A stretch of 28,125 nt of DNA from Condylostoma magnum (taxonomy: Eukaryota; Ciliophora; Heterotrichea; Heterotrichida; Condylostomatidae), in assembly GCA_920105805.1 (NCBI GenBank), contig CAKKTI010000096.1:30587-58711 (forward strand). The letters are read 5' to 3'. Positions 9,752 to 20,057 of the stretch are shown here, one piece after another (position 1 is the first letter of the stretch; every line of letters begins with the position of its first letter). A program made the translations under genes and the position numbers. The notes below the pieces were generated by a model that saw only the letters and a list, made by a program, of their open reading frames with translations, was not told the origin of the DNA and made no database searches.

Positions 9752-12484
9752 ATGGGGTCAAGTTGTTCGACTTGCATACAGTACTGCAATAAATCTTAAG
9801 AAATTAACTCATCTGCTCTCAAGCCAGTCCAATTCGAAAATGTAGATCAAAGTGGATTAGCAGATTAAGGCAATATGCTGGAACAGTAGGCACAATTTCG
9901 TTCTAGAAGAACGAATAAGTCCTCAAGGCTGATTGATGATCGAAATGGTATAGATAATCAATAACAAGAGGAATTAAGTAATTCTGTGCCTATCAACCGA
10001 AACAAAAGTGGAAATGACTGGGGGATGATAGAACAGGCACTGTAAAGACATAATATTTTTAATGAACTAGACAAAGAAATGATTAAATCCATAATAGACT
10101 CAATGGTGTTTATTTAGATGTAATCCGGCTAATTTGTGTTTTAGCAAGGGTAATTAGGCAAGTTCTTCTATGTGATTAAGTCAGGGCAAGTTGAGGTCCT
10201 TGTAAACGATGTAAGGAAGCATATACTGGATTAGGGCAGTAGTTTTGGAGAAATTGCCTTAATACATAACACTAAAAGAACTGCTGGGATTAAATGCATC
10301 ACTGATACTAATCTATGAGCATTAAACAGAACTAATTTTCGGGAAATTTTAAAATCCATTAACAGGCAAAAATACGAGGCGAATTTAGAGTTTTTGTCCA
10401 GTATTCCTATTTTTAGTTGTTTGTCTAATAGATAAATGATTAATCTGGTAGAGGCTTTAGTTTCTCACAAGTACCAGCCAGAGGATAATATAGTAGTTGA
10501 AGGAGACCCCGGAGATTTGTGCTTTATAATAGAAAAAGGTTCTGTTAAATGTACTAAAGAAGGGAACTTTATTAGGAATATGAGCTAAGGAGACTTCTTT
10601 GGAGAACAAGCCCTTTTGTATAATTGTAATCGTACGGCTACTATAACTGCAATTGATAAGGTAAAATGCCTGTCAATCAACAGAGATGAACTTAATGCTA
10701 TACTAGGGAGCTAACTTTAAAGTATAATATACAAAAATGTTATACTAATGGCTGTTGAATAAGACTAAGTACTTAATATAATGACATAAGAAGCTATTGA
10801 TTAACTAATTTCCAGAATTCATGTATAAAAGTACAGGAAGAATTAGGTTATAGCCAAATAAAACTCTAAAATAGGAGAGTTTCTGTATATAGTAGTAAAG
10901 GGAGAAGTGAAGTTAAAGGGGAAGAGATAAAGATACCCTACTTTATCATGCATTGGAGCTCAGTAGATAATAAACTCTACTACTGAATCATTCAGGAAAA
11001 GTTTAATTGCATCTAAAGAATCAGATATTGCCTTTATCTCAAAACAGGATTTCTATTTTGCAGTCGGAAATCTTATAAAAGGGCTAAATCAGGATAATTT
11101 ATACAAGGATTAAATAAAAGCGCTGTCATATGTGTATTTATTATAACGATTATCTAAGAAAAAGCTTCGTTTACTATCATAAAAACTAAATTTAGTATAA
11201 TTCCGCCAGGGGGAAACAATTATTGAGCAAGGCTCAATAGGAAACACCTTCTACATAATAAACAAAGGCTCTGTAAAAATATACAGAAACGGTGCAGTGG
11301 TTCGCAATATAAGCAAATTTGGTTACTTTGGGGAACGAGCTCTGATAGAAAACGAGCCAAGATCAGCAACTGTTATCGCTAATGAAGACACACTGCTTTG
11401 AGCCTTGTAAAAGGAAGACTTCTAGAAATGCATAGGATCCAGCATAAGGAAGACTTTGATTAGAAGAATTGAGCTGCATGACAACGGGGTACAATTTGAA
11501 GACCTGTGTCCTATGTAACAGCTAGGCAACGGAATGTTCGGAACAGTATTTCTTACAGTCCACAAAACCAAAAACATGCTATATGCTTTAAAGGCAGTCA
11601 ACCGCTTAAAAATAGCATAGATGGACATCTTTGAGAACCTGGTACTGGAAAGAGATGTTATGTTGCTACTAGATCATCCCTTTGTAGTAAAGCTTGTAAA
11701 AACCTTCAAAGATGCCGAAAGAGTGTACTTCCTAATGGAATTTGTACGTGGACTTGATTTATTCGACGCATTACGTGAGATTGGCTTAGTCACAGGCCCA
11801 AATGCTAAGTTCTACACAGCTTCTCTTATACTGATCCTCGAACACCTGCATTCCCACGAAATCATATACAGAGATTTAAAGCCTGAGAATGTAATGGTGG
11901 ACAAGGACGGATATATAAAGCTTATTGACTTCGGTACAGCAAGGATAATAAAAGACCGGACGTTTACCATAGTAGGAACCCCTCACTACATGGCCCCTGA
12001 GGTCATAAAGGGAAAAGGGTACTTCATGGAGGCTGATTTCTGGAGTTTGGGCATAATGCTGTATGAGTTCATGTGCGGTGGAGTGCCCTTTGGAGACGAT
12101 GTAGATGACCCTTTAATGATTTACGATAAAATAATCGAGTATAATCTAAAGTTCCCGATATTTTTCAAAGGGAACGATGAGGCAAAGGATATTATCAGAA
12201 AACTGCTAAACCCGAATCCTGCAATGCGTATTTAAGGAGATGCTGGGAATCTGAAGAAACATTAGTGGTTTAATGGGTTTAGCTGGGGTAAGCTTATATA
12301 GAAGAAATTGCCTGCACCTTTTGTACCGAAAATGGCGAAGTTGCAGTCTGAGATAAGGGAGGCTAGATAGAGGGAAAGTGGGATATTTGAGGTGCTTCAG
12401 CAGTCGGAGTCCTGTGAAAAATTGTCAAGAATTAGAAATCAGGGAAGGACAAGAGAGCCGAGTAACTGGGATAAGGATTTTTGA
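9752..12484 (+). CDS. PKG: cGMP-dependent protein kinase (four cyclic-nucleotide sites, AGC kinase)
   Basis: 910 residues in one frame. The N-terminus MGSSCSTC has Gly2 for N-myristoylation and nearby Cys for palmitoylation, predicting membrane attachment. Four cNMP-binding domains follow: A (about 100-215, FGEIALIHNTKRTAG), B (216-335, FFGEQALLYNCNRTATI), C (336-455, which lacks the phosphate-binding cassette), and D (456-575, YFGERALIENEPRSATV). The kinase domain covers about 580-850: GNGMFGTV, ALKAV, YRDLKPEN, DFG, activation loop RTFTIVGTPHYMAPE, with gatekeeper Met in FLMEF. It ends SNWDKDF, the usual PKG tail, then TGA. TGA at 10316 and 11399 encodes Trp in LWAL motifs that follow domains A and D. 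The four-site plan with a degenerate third site is that of apicomplexan and ciliate PKG. Confidence 0.94.
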
Positions 12485-12491
12485 TTATGTA

Positions 12492-13241
12492 CTAATGGTT
12501 CTTGTATGGTAGAGTGTTCTCTTTGAGGTATTTGTTTGGTACATGGCATTTTGTTATGAATCTGTTCTTACAGCATTAATTCAGCTCTTTTGATATACTC
12601 TAATAGCTTCTTATTTCATTATTTATGTAGTTGGAGTCAAAATCGTACTTTGAGTGTGTTTTTAAGCGGGATTTGACTTCCTATAAAGTGTTGTTAATTC
12701 TAGCTTTATAAGTCTACAGTAAATTCTATTAGATTTTAGTACTTTCTCGCTCATTATAGAGTAAATTATCACAGTTTTACACTAATTATCCACCCCTTCT
12801 AATTAATCTGGCCTTCGAATTAGATTTTAAGTACTCTATTTGACTTCTAGGTCTTTTTACTTCATGCTCACTTATTTTACTATACTCACTATAACTATCC
12901 AAATTCTTTGTATTTAAAATCCTACTGCTGTTGTTACTTCCTAATTTTAATCGTTATAAATTATCCTATTAATTTAGTTTAATTGCCTTAAGTTTATTCT
13001 CTTCCAAACTTCTATATACATCAGGAGTAAAGAATCTCGTATAACTTTACTTTTTGTACTAGTAAAAAATATCCTTAGGTATAAGGTGTCCTTTCTATTA
13101 GTATAAAGGCAGCTAATTAGCATCAACCTTCTTCTAACAGGCAAAGTAATCATAGTTCTCATTGCCGTAAGCACGTCTTATTTTTCTCTTCTTGGAATGT
13201 GTAGGAGGCCTAGTCTTACAAGGTGTGTATTACTTAATCAT
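12492..13241 (-). CDS. Unknown hydrophilic protein, 249 residues
   Basis: The reading frame from the ATG at 13241 gives a basic, Asn/Lys/Ser-rich protein. It starts MIKQYTPCKTRPPTHSKKRK and later has KKVDANQLPLYQQKGHLIPK, YTRFFTPDVYRSLEENK and a probable helical or coiled segment (QNLLQTYKARINNTLQEVKS). There is no membrane segment or recognised domain. A basic cluster near residues 14-23 could be a nuclear signal. The end is taken at TAG at 12492-12494, seven bases beyond the TGA of the convergent PKG gene. Codon use (mixed third positions, Gln by TAA/TAG) looks like that of its neighbours. I do not recognise a family. Confidence 0.6.
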
Positions 13242-13290
13242 TTACAAATTATCGTTAATTATGACTTTGTGAACACTGAGGAGTTCAACA

Positions 13291-13698
13291 ATGGGGAAAA
13301 AGTAAAAAACTTCCTAATAAGTACAGCCTGATCTGCTGTATAGAAAAATATACAACGTTTCAGTAAGAGGATCCAATTAGAGATTGTATTCTCAGTCAAT
13401 ACGGGAACAATTAATACCACTTTTGAGTAATAGGACAGAGAACTAGCAGATTTTCCTAACTCAAAAGGATCCCCCTGTATAATCACACAGCAGAATACAG
13501 AGAAAAAGAGTTGTGAGTAAAAGAACAAGTTTACTACAGCAAGCCGGGATAAGTCTGCGTAGTATAAGATCAACAAGTTAGCTTAGAATAGGAATCCCTG
13601 ATAAAACAAAAAATATACCAAGATCTTCCTCATCTACAAAAATTCGCTCAAAACGGCAAAAATTATTACAAAAAGCCAAAATTTTACCAGAACACTAG
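13291..13698 (+). CDS. Unknown small basic protein
   Basis: 135 residues from the ATG at 13291 (an in-frame ATG at 13261 would add ten). It starts MGKKQKTSQQVQPDLLYRK, is rich in Arg, Ser and Gln, and has serine/arginine tracts such as RSIRSTSQ and PRSSSSTKIRSKRQK near the end. It has no membrane segment. From 13696 the frame shows TAG, TAA, TAA and TGA within ten codons, a cluster typical of a true 3' end in this code, just before the cofilin gene. The start is divergent from the unknown gene to the left, with only about 50 bp between. Other frames here are also open, so the choice rests on start and stop placement and composition. Confidence 0.45.
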
Positions 13699-13735
13699 TT
13701 TATCTAAATTTAAAGCTCCTGTTGAATAATAAAAA

Positions 13736-14152
13736 ATGGCTAATATAAGAGCTGAGGACAATTGTGTAAGTGAATTTGAGGCTTTAAAGATGTAACATAC
13801 CCATGGGGCTATAGTTTACTATATAACACCATCTGAATGTATTACTATACTTTAGACATTGCCTCCTAGCTCAACCTTTTAAGATATTCTACCCTTATTG
13901 CCAGCTGACGAGCCTAGATTTGTTGTGTATGATGCACATTTTAAGAACGATGAGGGGCATAATAGGAATAAGCTAGTTTTTATACACTGGTGTCCAGAGA
14001 CTTGCCCTGTACCGAGGAAAATGATATATGCTACATGCAAAGAAAATTTTAAGAGGAGGCTAAATGGAATCAATTTAAGCTTACAGGCCACTGATATGGG
14101 AGATCTAGACTATGATGATTTATTGAGTAATTTAAAGAGATCAACAAGTTGA
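13736..14152 (+). CDS. ADF/cofilin
   Basis: 138 residues, the usual length for actin-depolymerising factor. It has the ADF-H fold pattern: EDNCVSEFEALK near the N-terminus, then LLPADEPRFVVYDAHF (family LPxxDCRYAVYDF), KLVFIHWCPETCPVPRKMIY (family FIxWxPDxAxIKxKMxY), ATCKENFKRRLNGI (the long actin-binding helix), LQATDMGDLDYDDLLS, and TGA as terminator. The KM pair that contacts actin in cofilins is present as RKM. An N-terminal regulatory Ser is not evident: the protein begins MANIRAED. It severs and depolymerises actin filaments. It starts about 40 bp after the end of the preceding small gene. Confidence 0.9.
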
Positions 14153-14324
14153 TTTTAGATAATAAAGAAATTTTAGTATGTTTAGGTTGTTGTAAGCTTA
14201 TTTAAGTCAGCTTTGCGAGAGTTTTAACTGTAATTAAAGGTGGATATCAGTTTGGTAAGTTTTATTACAAAATATACTAAATCTCTAGTTTATACATTTA
14301 CCATAACACCTTAATTTTTATTAA

Positions 14325-14708
14325 ATGCATAAGCATAAAAAGAGAGAATTTATTCTGGATTGTTCATCCTTAGGGAGCCGTATGCAGGAATATAATGGTT
14401 TATACGATTAGAATCTATAAGGATTTTTCTACTCAAGGCAAAGACAAAAATTATTACAACGTCAAGGCTTCATCCGAATACAAAATGCCTCAAGAAGTAG
14501 ATTTAAGCCAAAACGCTGCTTTTATAGAATAAAGTCCCAGTCCCCCTTACAAAAACCCAAAAAAGGTTCACTACAGCCAATATCAGGTCCAAAATTCAAG
14601 CAACTTCTAGAAAACTTTAAGCAGAGACATGAAAGCTCGGAGATTCTACAAGCAAAAGATATTAGAAGCGGTTATTTATCAAAGCGACGGGTAATAGTAT
14701 CTCAGTAA
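14325..14708 (+). CDS. Unknown small basic protein, 127 residues
   Basis: It starts MHKHKKREFILDCSSLGSRM, continues EYNGLYDQNLQGFFYSRQRQK, and has a basic Ser/Lys/Pro-rich middle (SRSRFKPKRC, QKPKKGSLQPI) and a helical segment FKQLLENFKQRHESSEIL. It has no membrane segment and no domain I can name. It ends at a TAA TAA pair at 14706-14711, 37 bp before the next ATG. The frame is supported by its fit between neighbours and by the double terminator rather than by homology. Confidence 0.5.
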
Positions 14709-14745
14709 TAAATATTTAAATTAATCCATATTAAAAAACGAACAT

Positions 14746-15216
14746 ATGGAAGCGAGCAAAAAGCTGAGAGCATTTGGATTAGCAGTAACGGGTATAGCTA
14801 GCCTCTATTACGTATATGAGATCTATTTGTACATAGCAAACTGAAAATCTGAAGCAGATATCAAAGCCTAGACATAATGCTCAGAGATATTCATGCTAGA
14901 AATTTGACTCATGACTTAAAATATCCTATGGCTAACTGCTTTACTGATTCTTATAATAGTCCTGGCATTTCCAGAAATATACAAGCTACTTTTGTGTTTT
15001 CTTTATATAATGGGCCCCTTGTACTTTACATGGAGTGTTGTTTCATTGGGATATTATAGTGCTTTTATGAATTGTTGCAGAAAAACATTAGACGAGTGCG
15101 TGAAGTACTATCCTTATACAAACCCTGCCTCATTTGTGTTACTTTTAATTGTTTCTTTATTGTTTTCAGCAATGTTATCAATATATTTACTAGTGCTTGT
15201 CGGACATAGCATGTGA
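14746..15216 (+). CDS. Small multi-pass membrane protein, 156 residues
   Basis: It starts MEASKKLRAFGLAVTGIASL. Four likely membrane segments follow: residues about 9-30, 57-75 (ILWLTALLILIIVLAF), 80-105 (LLLCFLYIMGPLYFTWSVV) and 132-153 (FVLLLIVSLLFSAMLSIYLL). Between the third and fourth is a Cys-containing loop (MNCCRKTLDECVKYYPYTN). Two TGA codons read as Trp in the first half (YIANW, LEIW); a third TGA at 15214 ends the gene after VLVGHSM. I do not recognise the family. Confidence 0.65.
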
Positions 15217-15390
15217 AGGCATTTTTGCAATAGGTACCAGCAATACGCTACACTTTTAGGTTGAGGTTATTTATTTAAATAGGTATTATAAAATGGATAA
15301 GTCAAAACCAAAGCCGTTTATGTAATTTTTGTGTATAAAACCAGATTTTATCCAATTTTAAAGCTAAGATTCATAATACTAGTAAATTAA

Positions 15391-15651
15391 CTAAATAGCT
15401 GATACTTGTGGAGATTTAGTAGGAGCACATAGCGAGTTAAGCTGTCCTAAAATCTTTTCCACTGCAGAAACAGCGTCTTGCTCTTCGTTAATCAGAAGGT
15501 TGAGATTGTAAGAATAGGCGATATTGAATCTTCTACTTATTTGAGCTATGTTTAATCGTTAGTAACTTTATATTGTTGAGAAATTATGAGAAACTAATGC
15601 TCTGGTAGGCCTATGTAGTTGTCTTAGAGTAGAGCGAGCTACTAAGTGCAT
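15391..15651 (-). CDS. Small protein with mitochondrial-type presequence
   Basis: 86 residues. The first 30 (MHLVARSTLRQLHRPTRALV and on) are rich in Arg, Ser, Leu and His with no acidic residue, a typical mitochondrial targeting helix. A short hydrophilic mature part follows, with NEEQDAVSAVEKILGQLNS. The end is taken at TAG at 15391-15393, the first of four stop-type codons in eleven. Reading through them as Gln would extend the protein to a TAA at 15286 (121 residues, with NWIKSGFIHKNYING), which is also plausible. I cannot name the family. It lies about 115 bp downstream of the TmcB-type gene on the same strand. Confidence 0.5.
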
Positions 15652-15766
15652 AATTTTTATATATGGAAAATGGATCTAATAATAATAGAAAAATGGAAGG
15701 TTTAATAGAAAATGTGTTATTGGGGAATATATAGAGAAACTACTAACAATTTAATCCTCAATAAAA

Positions 15767-18700
15767 TTACCTAAAAGTATTAAACACTTGTTTATGCTCC
15801 ATAACAATATCAGCAGTAATAAACATCAGTAGCTTAATTTCATTAATAGTAAACTGCTCAAACCTTCTCATCAAGGTTCTTATAACAATAACCATGAATA
15901 GCAAAGAGCACCCAATAATATAGCAAATTTGGTAATAATTTCTGTTAATTATGTCATTTAATAGCAGCCAAGCTGAATCCTAGTACTCGTCTTAAGAACT
16001 GATCAAGCAATCTTAAAGCCCATTAGTAAAGTCATATAATTGCTTTAATTCATCTATATCCGGAACTTTCAACGCCAAGTTGTTAGCATTGTAAATAAAA
16101 TCATATAACGCAGGGCTTAATCCTTTACTAGTTTCCATTATAAACCCACATTTAGAGTATAAAATTTCAATCTACTTCTCTGTCATATCAATCCCCTTCA
16201 AATTTAACCTAGAATTATCATTTTTGAGAGAATCTTGTATATACAGCAGGCTACTAGCCACTTCCTCTAGTTACTGATTAGAACCTGCTATTTCTTATCC
16301 AACTGTAATAATGTTTTACCTGCCTAAATTTATCTTATCTAAATAAGTTTCAACAGTTCAAAAATTGATCAAACTAGTTAAAGATTTCCGGTATTCAGAC
16401 CAGTTTAAGTAGCTTGACTGATGCATTAATATTTCCTGTACATTATCTGATTCCTAGTTCAAATTTAAACTGGAAGCAAGGCCAAATGCAGTATAAAATA
16501 CTACCAAACATCCGATTAATATGTAGTAAGAAATATGCCTGGTATATCTAGTTTATTAACTGTCTCCAAAAGCAAACTAATTTATGTCATAGTCTAAGTT
16601 GTTGATTAAATGGTCCTAAGACGACTTCTTAATAGTCATTGGGATACTCAGAGGCCAGTTATTAATGAATTTCCAGAATTACTTTCTTTTATAATCCAAC
16701 AGCATTAGGAAAATAACTAGTAAGGAAAGTTAAACACAAACTACAACTGAGATGAAAATCAAGCCACTGAATTTGATTAAATCTATTTGTATTTAAAGCT
16801 GTTATGTAGCATCATCTACAAATATAGTCAAGCTAGAGTTAAGGTACTTAAGAACATTATCAGGTGAGTTTTTGTAAAGGCTCATAAAGGTTTCACTTTA
16901 ATAGTCAACGTTTTCTATTGGAGTATAACTGAGATCTTCAGCATTTGTTGACATTTGCATCATTATTTAAAGCAAGTTGTATTTTTTATTGACTTGCTTG
17001 CCATTTACGTACTGATGCCATATGTATATAGGGTTTCTTAGAAGTTGTTTTATATACTCATTGTTCTCCTCATTACTCAATTCTCTTAAATCATCTCCGA
17101 AATCCCTGTACTTAGTACTAACTTCTCTTAAACAGTCTCTTAAAGTCTCCTATGGTTGCATTTCCAGGCCATAGTTTATCAGAAATAACTGCTTACTACA
17201 ATAAGCTGATTTAGAAGCCATTGTTCTCAAATTACCGTAATCATTAATAATAGTCATCATTTCTCCTAGTTAGTTATTTGTATCTTTCAAGCAAAAATTA
17301 CAGGTTATGCTTATCATCAGCACCAGAAAGGTAGATACGTAGATACTAGCAAAGGAAAGCTTCATTAATTTGTGTATAAAATCCATGTTGGTATTCAGGT
17401 GGTAGTTAAGAAACTCGTAGTTCAAGTAGCTTGTATGAGATCCCAAAGTTGCTTTTCCATTATCTATGAAATCATACCTGTTTACTGATGTTGGGTCAGA
17501 TTCATCTTCCATTATTTGGCTTTACTTCAATTGTATTCTTTATTCTCCGGCATTATCAGTGAACTTCCTTAACTCCTTTTATTGGGTAACTTCACAGTTA
17601 GGGTGTAGTACTAGGATAGGATGTTGTTGTAGAGTAAAGATCTTAAACATCTTCATTATTACGTATGTGCACAAAGTNNNNNNNNNNNNNNNNNNNNNNN
17701 NNNNNNNNNNNNNNNNNNNNNNNNNNNNNNNNNNNNNNNNNNNNNNNNNNNNNNNNNNNNNNNNNNNNNNNNNNNNNTTATTGGGTAACTTCACAGTTAG
17801 GGTGTAGTACTAGGATAGGATGTTGTTGTAGAGTAAAGATCTTAAACATCTTCATTATTACGTATGTGCACAAAGTAGAATCTTACTCTGAGATTTTATA
17901 GTATATTACTTTGTCACCCTCAAACTCCTCATCTTCCTTGAGGTTAAAAGCCATTTAAAGACTGATTATTTGGTTTTAGAATCTGAAGTATCTCTGAAAC
18001 AGCTCAGACATTCCTATAATATGCGTTTTGGTATCGTTAAGAATTGCAAAGTGCATGCTCTCATCCTGCTTCATAGTTAAAACAACTAAAAGACTGCCAG
18101 TTTATCTTTCATTTACTAGTCTTATTTTACAGTTCATTAAAATAATTTGATTTATACTGGTTTCTATTACTATTTTATGTGTTTTTATGTAAAATTTCTC
18201 AGGTAGCTATGCTATTTTTTTGTTCTGGTAGAAAGTATTCTGCTTATTCTGTAATATTTCAGGCATTATAGTACTGAAATGACTTTTAACTAGATCTTGC
18301 TAAGAATACCCGATTATATTCTCATTTAAAGACTGTATAATTTTACCTTAATTTGATAGCTCTCCGGATACAATTATAACTAAGCATTCTGGGTTGAAAA
18401 AGCTCATTCTAACCTCTTTGTTCTATAGCTGCGAATACTAAGTCTGTATATTTGTACTAACCATAGCTCATTTGCTTTACTTGGACATCATTCCTAAAGA
18501 TCCATATGTACTTGCTATTTTTTCTATACAGTAAATGTTTCTCTTAATACCACCTGAAATTTACTGCTATAAGTACTTGAAATCTCTAAATTAGTTTTAA
18601 AGCTTATTAGATAAAGCTGATATTCTATTAGTCCTTTTATTTGTCTATGCTAGTTCTGAAAATAGCTCAAAATGAGTAATACTAAGGGATTTTTCAAACT

Positions 18701-20057
18701 TAGTGAATTGTTTTATATAGGAAATTGATCTTATGAACTCCAGTACTTCTTACTCCTAAGGATCAAGTTTCAATCCATTTTTAACCATATAAAAGGCATA
18801 GCTTATTTCTATATAATCATAAAACGTTGAGGTATTATTAAAAATATAAGACACTAGATACTTCGTAGTATTCATATTATATTACCCATACTAATAATAA
18901 AGCTTTCAAAACGTGAATTTATTCCCAAGTTTAGTATTACTCTAGCTTTCCATATCCTTTTCCAACCTAGACAGCTTATCAGAGTTCGAGTCAAAGTAAG
19001 TATCATGGTCGGCACTAGTACTTATGTTAAACAACTTAATAAAAATCAACGGTGTACCTAGAAATTTTAGTAATCATGGATTTGAGTACCACTGCCTTAA
19101 AATGTAGAACATTAAAGGAGTCGGTATTAAAAACACTATTAAAGAGGCAACTGCATTCACTTCAAATAGCAATCTTAAACTAAGGGCCACTGTATACATA
19201 ATCATGACTATACCTAGCAATATCTCCAGCTAGTTAAGTATTTTATTATAATAAAACATATACTTAAGTGGCATTAAGATTTGAAAAACAGCGATAATCC
19301 CTAGCACAAATATCATTACAATGCCATGCTCTCTAAATCTCAAGGTCTAAAACATCAATACCATTACAAATTTCAGTATTTCCAGCCTAAGTCTAATTTC
19401 TGGAGAAGATGCACTTATATAGGATCCTTTACGATAAAAAGTGCACAGACAAAATTTGTCAACAACGGAAAAGATTGTTATTATTCCAATACAAAGCACG
19501 CTGAGTATAACGTATCCTTCATTCTCCAGTACACTCTCACAGTCTTGATGATGCCAACAGCCAATCTGCCAACTGTAGAAACTGATACTCGGAATATACA
19601 GTACCTATAGGAAGATATAAGAAATCAGCTGATCTGCAAACATCAAAGACTTTAAGCATTTTTTTCTCTTTTGTTTGAAAGAGTATTAGGAATTTTTTGA
19701 AATGTACTGGTGTATGTTAATCACTGCTCGGAGTAGGAAAAAACAGAAGTATAAAGCTGAGAGGGATATGAAAAACTCTAGCATATCTAAGTCGGTGTCT
19801 CATAGTAACAGATAAGGCTTTCCGATGTAGTTGATTACTATTACAGGGGTTTTAATTGCATCAATATCTCAATTTAACTCGCCGGGGTCATTTAGTGGAA
19901 ATAGAACGGATAGTACTTGGGTGATTACTAACGTGTAGTAGAAAATAGTAAAATGCTTCGTGCTTGTGCTCTAGATACTCCTCCTTAGACGGTAGTATAA
20001 AGATATTTGATATTTTATTTCCTGAAGTATGCTGGGCTAAGATTTTTCCAATGACAT
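15767..20057 (-). CDS. TmcB-like multi-membrane PAS-domain protein (split by an assembly gap)
   Basis: After collapsing the duplicated 99 bp and 100 N in the middle, one frame gives about 1,363 residues. The N-terminal 430 residues hold seven or eight membrane segments (for example LSALYFCFFLLRAVI, YVILSVLCIGIITIFSVV, IVMIFVLGIIAVFQIL). A cytosolic region follows, then a PAS-like domain near residues 555-690 (GKIIQSLNENIIGYSQQDLV, then IMPEIL). The C-terminal half has four more membrane segments separated by large loops (SFASIYVSTFLVLMISITC, LIFISVVVCVQLSLLVIFLM, YYILIGCLVVFYTAFGLA, ICYIIGCSLLFMVIVI). This plan matches the large TmcB/tmpB proteins expanded in ciliates, of unknown but probably sensory function. 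Six or more TGA codons encode Trp. Four stop-type codons at 15767-15740 mark the end; which one is used is uncertain. Confidence 0.75.
17579..17876. other. Assembly gap: 100 N between two identical 99-bp copies
   Basis: Exactly 100 N (17678-17777) separate two identical 99-bp segments (17579-17677 and 17778-17876). The perfect identity, the round gap length and the restored reading frame of the host gene when one copy plus the N are removed show that the two contigs overlap here and were not merged. The overlap length suggests a de Bruijn k-mer of 99. Confidence 0.93.

Noticed and set aside
13259-13576. Minus-strand hydrophobic ORF (LILYYADLSRLAVV and on)
   Set aside because: It is the complement of a basic plus-strand frame and would run into the start of the neighbouring minus-strand gene; the hydrophobic look comes from reading Lys/Arg-rich codons backwards.
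15286-15390. Extension of the mitochondrial-type small protein through several TAG/TAA codons
   Set aside because: Four stop-type codons within eleven look like a true 3' end, although the extended peptide is not impossible.
17579-17876. A real 99-bp tandem duplication in the TmcB-type gene
   Set aside because: The identity is perfect up to the N run, and the frame is intact only when the copies are merged.
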